A stretch of DNA of 64,000 bases from the NCBI GenBank assembly GCA_013322215.1, contig JAAMEZ010000029.1:90664-154663 (forward strand), given 5' to 3'. The notes under the pieces are model-generated. The model made no database searches. It saw nothing but the letters and a program-made list of their open reading frames with translations, and was not told the DNA's origin. Source of the DNA: Martinezella rhizogenes. Its GTDB lineage: Bacteria; Pseudomonadota; Alphaproteobacteria; Rhizobiales; Rhizobiaceae. Positions 59,728 through 64,000 of the stretch are shown piece after piece (the stretch's first letter is position 1; every line of letters starts with the position of its first letter). The translations under genes and the position numbers were made by a program.

Positions 59728-61224
59728 ATGAGTCTTGACCGTGGCATCATCATATTTCTGGGCGCTGTCGCATTCGCCGGAACTGCATTCGCTCAATGCA
59801 CCGTTCCCTATCAGTTGAACAATGGTCAGGTCGCCGACGCAACGCAGGTTATGGGCGACGTCAACGCACTTGCAAACTGTATCGAGGATGCCGCGCCAGC
59901 GGGTTCTCAAAATACGGTGCAGGTGAACGCCGGTAATGGTGGGTTTGCAGCGGTTGGTCCATTGACCAACGGACAGCTGCTTATCGGTTCGACGGGAAAC
60001 GCCCCACAAGCTGCAACCTTGACAGCCGGTCCAGGCGTTACGATTACAAATAGCGCAGGCGCTGTTACGCTGTCGTCATCCGGTGCACCTGGCGGTACAC
60101 CCGGCGCGATTCAGTTCAACAGCGCGGGAAGCTTCGGTGGAGTTCTGTTGACCGACGGCATGATCGTTGTTGGCTCCGGGGCCACATTCAGCTCGACGGC
60201 AAAGTCGGCAAACGTGCAGCTCAGCAACAGCAATCTGACAGCCACATCGACAAACGCGTCCTATGCTGCGGTGCTTGCGTCGAATTCCCAATCGAGCGGC
60301 AAATATTACTTCGAATTTCAGAACGTCACAATTACAGACGCCAATAGTGGCGTCGGTGTCGCCACGGCGACTGTCGATTTCAACAACTACCTCGGCAAGA
60401 ATACTCAAGGCATCGCCGTCGAGCCGAACGGACAGGTTTGGTTCAATGCTGTCCAGATTGGAACGATTGCCTCCGTTCCCACCGGCAGTACGGTTGGCAT
60501 CGCGGTCGACATCACCAGCCGTCTGATCTGGTTCAGAACCGGATCGGGCAACTGGAACAATTCGGCCAGCGCGAACCCAGTAACCGGCGTTGGCGGGTTC
60601 TCGATAAGCACGTTTTCAAGTGCAACCATATTTCCGGCCGTCATCTGGCGCGAGAACGCGGGAGCTGCGAACGTCGCCATGACCGCCTCGTCCTGGTTGA
60701 CGGTGCCACCTAGCGGGTTCAGCCCCTGGGCCCAGGAATCAACTCCCACTGCCGTAAAGGTCACCGGTGCTGCGACTTTATCCAGTAGTGGTGTCCTGAC
60801 CTCCAACGCGAATGCGTCTCAGTCGGTACCAACAAATCCGGCCGGCACGACAAGTGTCGGAACACAAGTGATGCAAGGCCTCGCCGGCACGATAACACCG
60901 AATGCTTCAGGAAGAGTGCTCTTCATGGCGTCCGGCGATGGGTTCAACACGAACGCGGTGGGACAGGGCTTTGTCGTGCAGCTTCGCTACGGGCCAGGAG
61001 CGGCGCCCGCAAACGGCGTGTCCGCCACCGGTACCGCTCTCGGCGGAGCTGTGAACGGGATAACGGCAATTGTGTCATCGCCACAACAAATCCCGTTTGC
61101 GCTTCAGGCAATGGTCCCAAAGCTCACTGTCGGTACATCTTATTGGTTCGATCTTGGTCTGGCAGCCATAGGCGGCGGAACGGCAACCATCGAGAATATA
61201 AGTCTCACCGCTACCGAGATGTGA
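59728..61224 (+). CDS. Secreted paralogue 4, same N-terminal module joined to a SPRY-like and a C-terminal beta domain
   Basis: This 498-residue protein keeps the signal peptide, the Cys pair (CTVPYQLNNGQVADATQVM to ANCIED) and the stalk, but its C-terminal half differs. One part (YYFEFQNVTI.. GVGVATATVDFNN.. TVGIAVDI) has the layout of a SPRY/B30.2 domain. A last ~150 residues end in a beta-rich piece (AGTTSVGTQVMQGLAG; TATIENISLTATEM) like phage-tail receptor-binding tips. ATG 59728 follows AAGGAG at 9 nt; TTG 59722 is too close to it. This mosaic structure suggests exchange of tip domains on a fixed base module. Confidence 0.72.
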   Translation: MSLDRGIIIFLGAVAFAGTAFAQCTVPYQLNNGQVADATQVMGDVNALANCIEDAAPAGSQNTVQVNAGNGGFAAVGPLTNGQLLIGSTGNAPQAATLTAGPGVTITNSAGAVTLSSSGAPGGTPGAIQFNSAGSFGGVLLTDGMIVVGSGATFSSTAKSANVQLSNSNLTATSTNASYAAVLASNSQSSGKYYFEFQNVTITDANSGVGVATATVDFNNYLGKNTQGIAVEPNGQVWFNAVQIGTIASVPTGSTVGIAVDITSRLIWFRTGSGNWNNSASANPVTGVGGFSISTFSSATIFPAVIWRENAGAANVAMTASSWLTVPPSGFSPWAQESTPTAVKVTGAATLSSSGVLTSNANASQSVPTNPAGTTSVGTQVMQGLAGTITPNASGRVLFMASGDGFNTNAVGQGFVVQLRYGPGAAPANGVSATGTALGGAVNGITAIVSSPQQIPFALQAMVPKLTVGTSYWFDLGLAAIGGGTATIENISLTATEM

Positions 61225-61968
61225 GGCTCCCGTCGACAAAACTGACGACGAGCTTGACGTTAGGGCGTTAAAGGCTTGCCCAGAGTTGCCTATTGAATTG
61301 GAGGATTTTTATGGCGTTTTGGCCAACCATTACTTAGCTAAATAGCATGTAATCGGTCTTTCAAGATTCCTGCCGTCGCCAACTCGCGACACCGGCCCAC
61401 TTGCAATCTACGTCCCCAATCGCAGCCCTTTGTTCAGGGTCCGCTTCAGCTCATATTGACGCGACAGCTCTGCCTTCTGTGCCCGATCGGTTATCCGATG
61501 CATATCAATATTGCCGTCATCACGCTCACGTTTGCGCTGAGGTGGTCGTGCCCAGGAGACATTCTCCGCCGGTGTTGGCTGCATCAAATGCTTTACGGTC
61601 AGCCCCAAGGAAGCCCACAATCCTTATAAAATGGGGCGATAAACCGGCTAAACGTACGATTTCGCACTAATCTTGTTCTGACCTCATCGAGAAGCGGCGC
61701 TAGATTGGCCACCGTTTGCGCGTGGGATAAAGCGGACTATCGTACGTACGTTTAATCGCGTAGTTCCAAAGAGTGCGGTTTCGGCAGTGAAGCTGGATGA
61801 GCGAGTGACTGAGAACCGTTAGCCAACAGGGGATTCGGCCGAGGCGACTTAATTGGAGTGTTGCACCCACCAATTCCCCCTGTTTGTTGCATTTTTCTGC
61901 GCCTGGAATCGCAACGGCCAAATCTAGTGTTGCGCGACTTAACGAGCGGCGTGTTGCTTCTAAAACGC
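61225..61968. other. Region without a convincing gene
   Basis: No protein family is recognised in this 744-bp stretch. A short minus-strand frame (61408-61620) encodes 70 highly charged residues with low support. The direct surroundings are irregular in GC, as after insertion and decay. Confidence 0.45.
61408..61620 (-). CDS. Small charged frame, doubtful
   Basis: A 70-residue frame with strongly charged C-terminal half (AQKAELSRQYELKRTLNK) and no known domain. The charged, helical look is the only argument in favour; no good ribosome binding site is seen. It may well be a chance frame. Confidence 0.2.
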   Translation of the reverse strand: MWASLGLTVKHLMQPTPAENVSWARPPQRKRERDDGNIDMHRITDRAQKAELSRQYELKRTLNKGLRLGT

Positions 61969-62475
61969 TCATGCAAACGGAGGGATGTGGTAGACGACCG
62001 ACTGGTACTTGGGGCTGGTCCGCCTCTCCATTATTCGACCACCGTATCCTTCAGCGATCCGCCTGCTAGCAACGTTCTCTTCTGCGACGGGATATTCAAA
62101 GTATTTGATCGGAACGTTTCTGCTTGCCCAGGTCGCGACTGCGCCAATCAGCTCGCGTCCCAATCCCATTCCATGAACATCGTGCCTAAGCCAAATGCCC
62201 AGTTCGGGTGTCCCAGATTGCAGGTCATGCAGGCCGACAATACCAAGGCAGCCATGACCAACTCGCTGGCGGGCCACCATATGAAGGTTCGACTGATCAT
62301 CGATAGATTGAACCCAGGTTTGCCAAACAGCGGCGAAGTCTGCCGTCGTCTGAGGTGGCTCCCATCCCATGAACCGTGTGATCTCTGGCGAGATGCAGGC
62401 AAACACCTCGGGCGCGTCTTCCGGCGAGAACGGCCTAACCGTCGTCCGTGCCGAGACGATTTCGATGCTCGCCAT
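61969..62475 (-). CDS. GNAT-family N-acetyltransferase (RimJ/RimL-like)
   Basis: This 168-residue protein has the GNAT acetyl-CoA loop HGMGLGRELIGA, a preceding GIWLRHDV strand and the RimL-like N-terminus TTVRPFSPEDAPEVF. It would transfer acetyl groups to an amine of a protein, antibiotic or small molecule. ATG 62475 follows AGGAGATGG; the upstream extension is not needed. It stands alone and is divergent from the isochorismatase-type gene. Confidence 0.9.
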   Translation of the reverse strand: MASIEIVSARTTVRPFSPEDAPEVFACISPEITRFMGWEPPQTTADFAAVWQTWVQSIDDQSNLHMVARQRVGHGCLGIVGLHDLQSGTPELGIWLRHDVHGMGLGRELIGAVATWASRNVPIKYFEYPVAEENVASRRIAEGYGGRIMERRTSPKYQSVVYHIPPFA

Positions 62476-62705
62476 GTTCCATCTCCTAGCTCGATATGCA
62501 GGCGTCATCCGCGAAGGAAGACACTGATTGCCGCGATGGCAAAAAGCGACAATAGTGGTCGCTGAGCGATACGAGGAGTGACCTTCCGCGATTTCCACAC
62601 ACGGTACAGTGTTGCTGTCCGAGCGACTGGTCGTTGGCAGGTGGGTTCATTGACGCCGATGGAGAGGACGGTGATCATCGTCACATCGCACTAGGATTCG
62701 CCGAG

Positions 62706-63416
62706 ATGGATTATGATCAGGCAAGCGCAATTGCACCGAACGTCACCGGCCCACGCCCAAAGCTCCACAATTGGGTGATCGAGCAGCGTGAGTATGACCG
62801 GCAGGAGCAGAGACGTGGGCGACGCCATGCGTATGAATCTGTGGACGCCCGCCGCACGGCCCTGATCGTAATCGATATGGTCCCGTTTTTCGTTGAGGAA
62901 AGCGGCTACTGCAGAGGGATACTGCCCAACGTCATTCGCCTCGGAGACGCCCTTCGCACCGCTGGTGGCACCGTGGCGTGGGTGGTTCCCGGTTCCGATC
63001 AACCTCATCCAGACCTCACACGGGAATTCTTTGGCGAAGAAGTAGCGGAAGTATTTCGGACGTCAGGCGGAGTTGGTCCGATCTCGGAGAGAGTGTGGGC
63101 TGGCCTATCCCCGCAAGCCGAAGACCTGTACTTCGAGAAGTCCGCTTACAGCGCGTTTTTCCCCGGCTCTTCAGACTTGCCCGCTGTTCTTCGCACTCGC
63201 GGAATTGACACGGTCTTCATAACCGGAACGTTGACGAACATCTGCTGTGAGTCCTCGGCCCGAGACGCTTATGCCAGCGGCTTCCGGGTAATCTTCATAG
63301 CTGACGGGACGGCTGCCAGGCGCGATCAGGACCACAACGCAGCACTCCACAATATCTATCGGAGCTTTGGCGATGTGCGGCCGACAGACGAAGCCATTGC
63401 CCTCCTGTGCGCCTAA
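62706..63416 (+). CDS. Isochorismatase-family cysteine hydrolase
   Basis: This 236-residue protein has the family triad: Asp57 in LIVIDMVPFF, Lys in YFEKSAYSAFF and Cys in GTLTNICCESSARDA. Members hydrolyse isochorismate, nicotinamide or other amides and ethers. An extra N-terminal ~45 residues are polar (EYDRQEQRRGRR). ATG 62706 is taken as start with AGGA upstream, though the earlier in-frame start at 62634 cannot be excluded. Substrate unknown. Confidence 0.87.
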   Translation: MDYDQASAIAPNVTGPRPKLHNWVIEQREYDRQEQRRGRRHAYESVDARRTALIVIDMVPFFVEESGYCRGILPNVIRLGDALRTAGGTVAWVVPGSDQPHPDLTREFFGEEVAEVFRTSGGVGPISERVWAGLSPQAEDLYFEKSAYSAFFPGSSDLPAVLRTRGIDTVFITGTLTNICCESSARDAYASGFRVIFIADGTAARRDQDHNAALHNIYRSFGDVRPTDEAIALLCA

Positions 63417-63459
63417 ACAAGTATTGAGTATACCATTCGACGCGGGCTAGGAGAGATCA

Positions 63460-63942
63460 ATGGAGAATACCCGAGAGAAGGTGGCCGCCGTGACAGCCAA
63501 GCTCCGACGCTCAGGTATTATCTGCGATCTTTTTGGTGGTTGGGCAGAGGAAGTTCTAGGTCTCCGCAAGCCATCGACGCATGGCGATATCGATATGGTT
63601 TATCGCAGCGAGACCTTCAAAGAATTTGATGCCAGGCTTCAGGACGTTCCAGAGTTCGAAGAGGTGCCACTGAAGCGCTTCCGGCATAAGCGGGCCTTTC
63701 GTTATTATGGCACGCTGTGCGAGGTAACTTTGGTGCAAGTGCGAGAACGGCCCTTAACGCTTTTCTGGGGCGACGTTCTTTTCCTGTGGGATACTCCGCT
63801 TCTGCATGGAACCTTGGTGGAGGTTGGCAGGGAGCTGACTTCAATCGTATCCGCCAGCAATCTTAAACGACACCGCAATCTCCACAAGGAGACGCAGCCG
63901 TATCGCTGGCGTGATCCGCAGGCGTTAGAACCTTACGAATGA
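63460..63942 (+). CDS. Nucleotidyltransferase-fold protein, aminoglycoside adenylyltransferase-like
   Basis: This 160-residue protein shows the nucleotidyltransferase motif: FGGWAEEVLG (25-34) and HGDIDMVY (41-48) with the paired Asp43 and Asp45. The arrangement resembles small ANT(2'')-type or lincosamide nucleotidyltransferases, but the family also includes uncharacterised members. Resistance activity is therefore only possible. It follows the isochorismatase-type gene by 43 bp in the same direction. Confidence 0.8.
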   Translation: MENTREKVAAVTAKLRRSGIICDLFGGWAEEVLGLRKPSTHGDIDMVYRSETFKEFDARLQDVPEFEEVPLKRFRHKRAFRYYGTLCEVTLVQVRERPLTLFWGDVLFLWDTPLLHGTLVEVGRELTSIVSASNLKRHRNLHKETQPYRWRDPQALEPYE

Positions 63943-64000
63943 CCGCGTTGATAAATCAGATAGCGACCTGAACGAGTTGCTTGGCGCGTGCTCGTGCGCT

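Noticed and set aside
56636..61224. Lipoproteins or a prophage tail operon
   Set aside because: The Cys after the signal peptide does not sit in a proper lipobox, and no capsid, tail-tape, portal or integrase gene is nearby.
63943..64000. Further gene or RNA at the window end
   Set aside because: Only 58 bases remain after the last stop codon and no start, RNA fold or motif is visible.

Overview
The window reads as chromosome or large-plasmid sequence from a plant-associated alphaproteobacterium, most likely a Rhizobiaceae member (Rhizobium/Agrobacterium type). The reasons are the moderately high GC, dense catabolic operons each paired with its own GntR, LysR, IclR, TetR or HxlR regulator, many ABC importers, and a PQQ glucose dehydrogenase. 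No rRNA or tRNA gene and no CRISPR array was found. The organism is inferred; no marker gene is present.

Region 1 (1-9342) looks like an outside-in glycoside module. It holds a membrane PQQ glucose dehydrogenase (cut by the window edge), an exported GH3 and an exported GH1 beta-glucosidase, a Tat-exported 2,4-diacetylphloroglucinol (DAPG)/phloretin-hydrolase-family enzyme, a quinone-oxidoreductase-like MDR gene with an HxlR regulator, and a LysR regulator. An MFS/TetR efflux pair with a clear twin operator follows (9361-11183).

Region 2 (11185-18185) is a sugar-acid operon: two SDR dehydrogenases, a FAH-family diketo-acid hydrolase, a D-lactate dehydrogenase, a D-lyxose isomerase and a GntR regulator, divergent from mannonate dehydratase uxuA. 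The set would fit oxidation of a D-series 6-deoxyhexose to pyruvate plus D-lactate. A fossil SDR gene lies behind uxuA.

Region 3 (18542-34876) is the most exciting part: a roughly 16 kb one-direction gene block encoding a cyclase-family hydrolase, cupin, SDR, 3-hydroxyacyl-CoA-dehydrogenase-like enzyme, two periplasmic binding proteins, a second DAPG-hydrolase-family enzyme, a complete Liv-type ABC importer, an aromatic-acid MFS transporter, a beta-keto acid cleavage enzyme (BKACE), an IclR regulator, acetoacetyl-CoA synthetase and thiolase. These families reproduce, in order of chemistry, the reductive phloroglucinol route known from anaerobic clostridia and close it to three acetyl-CoA. With region 1 they would form a phlorizin / acylphloroglucinol to acetyl-CoA system. 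This is inference from family content and carbon balance.

Region 4 (34887-48391) combines a sugar ABC importer, a cytosolic GH5 hydrolase, a glycerate 2-kinase, an enolase-like protein that has lost several enolase catalytic motifs, an ornithine-cyclodeaminase-family protein, a GntR regulator, a PLP gamma-lyase-type enzyme and a class II aldolase. Two of its promoters share a near-identical 19-bp operator.

Region 5 (48392-64000) is accessory: an ISNCY-type insertion sequence, a large secreted RHS/YD-repeat protein with an N-terminal C39-peptidase-like domain and a possible immunity partner, a small secreted YD-repeat protein, four tandem secreted paralogues with a shared two-cysteine N-terminal module, then a GNAT acetyltransferase, an isochorismatase-family hydrolase and a nucleotidyltransferase.
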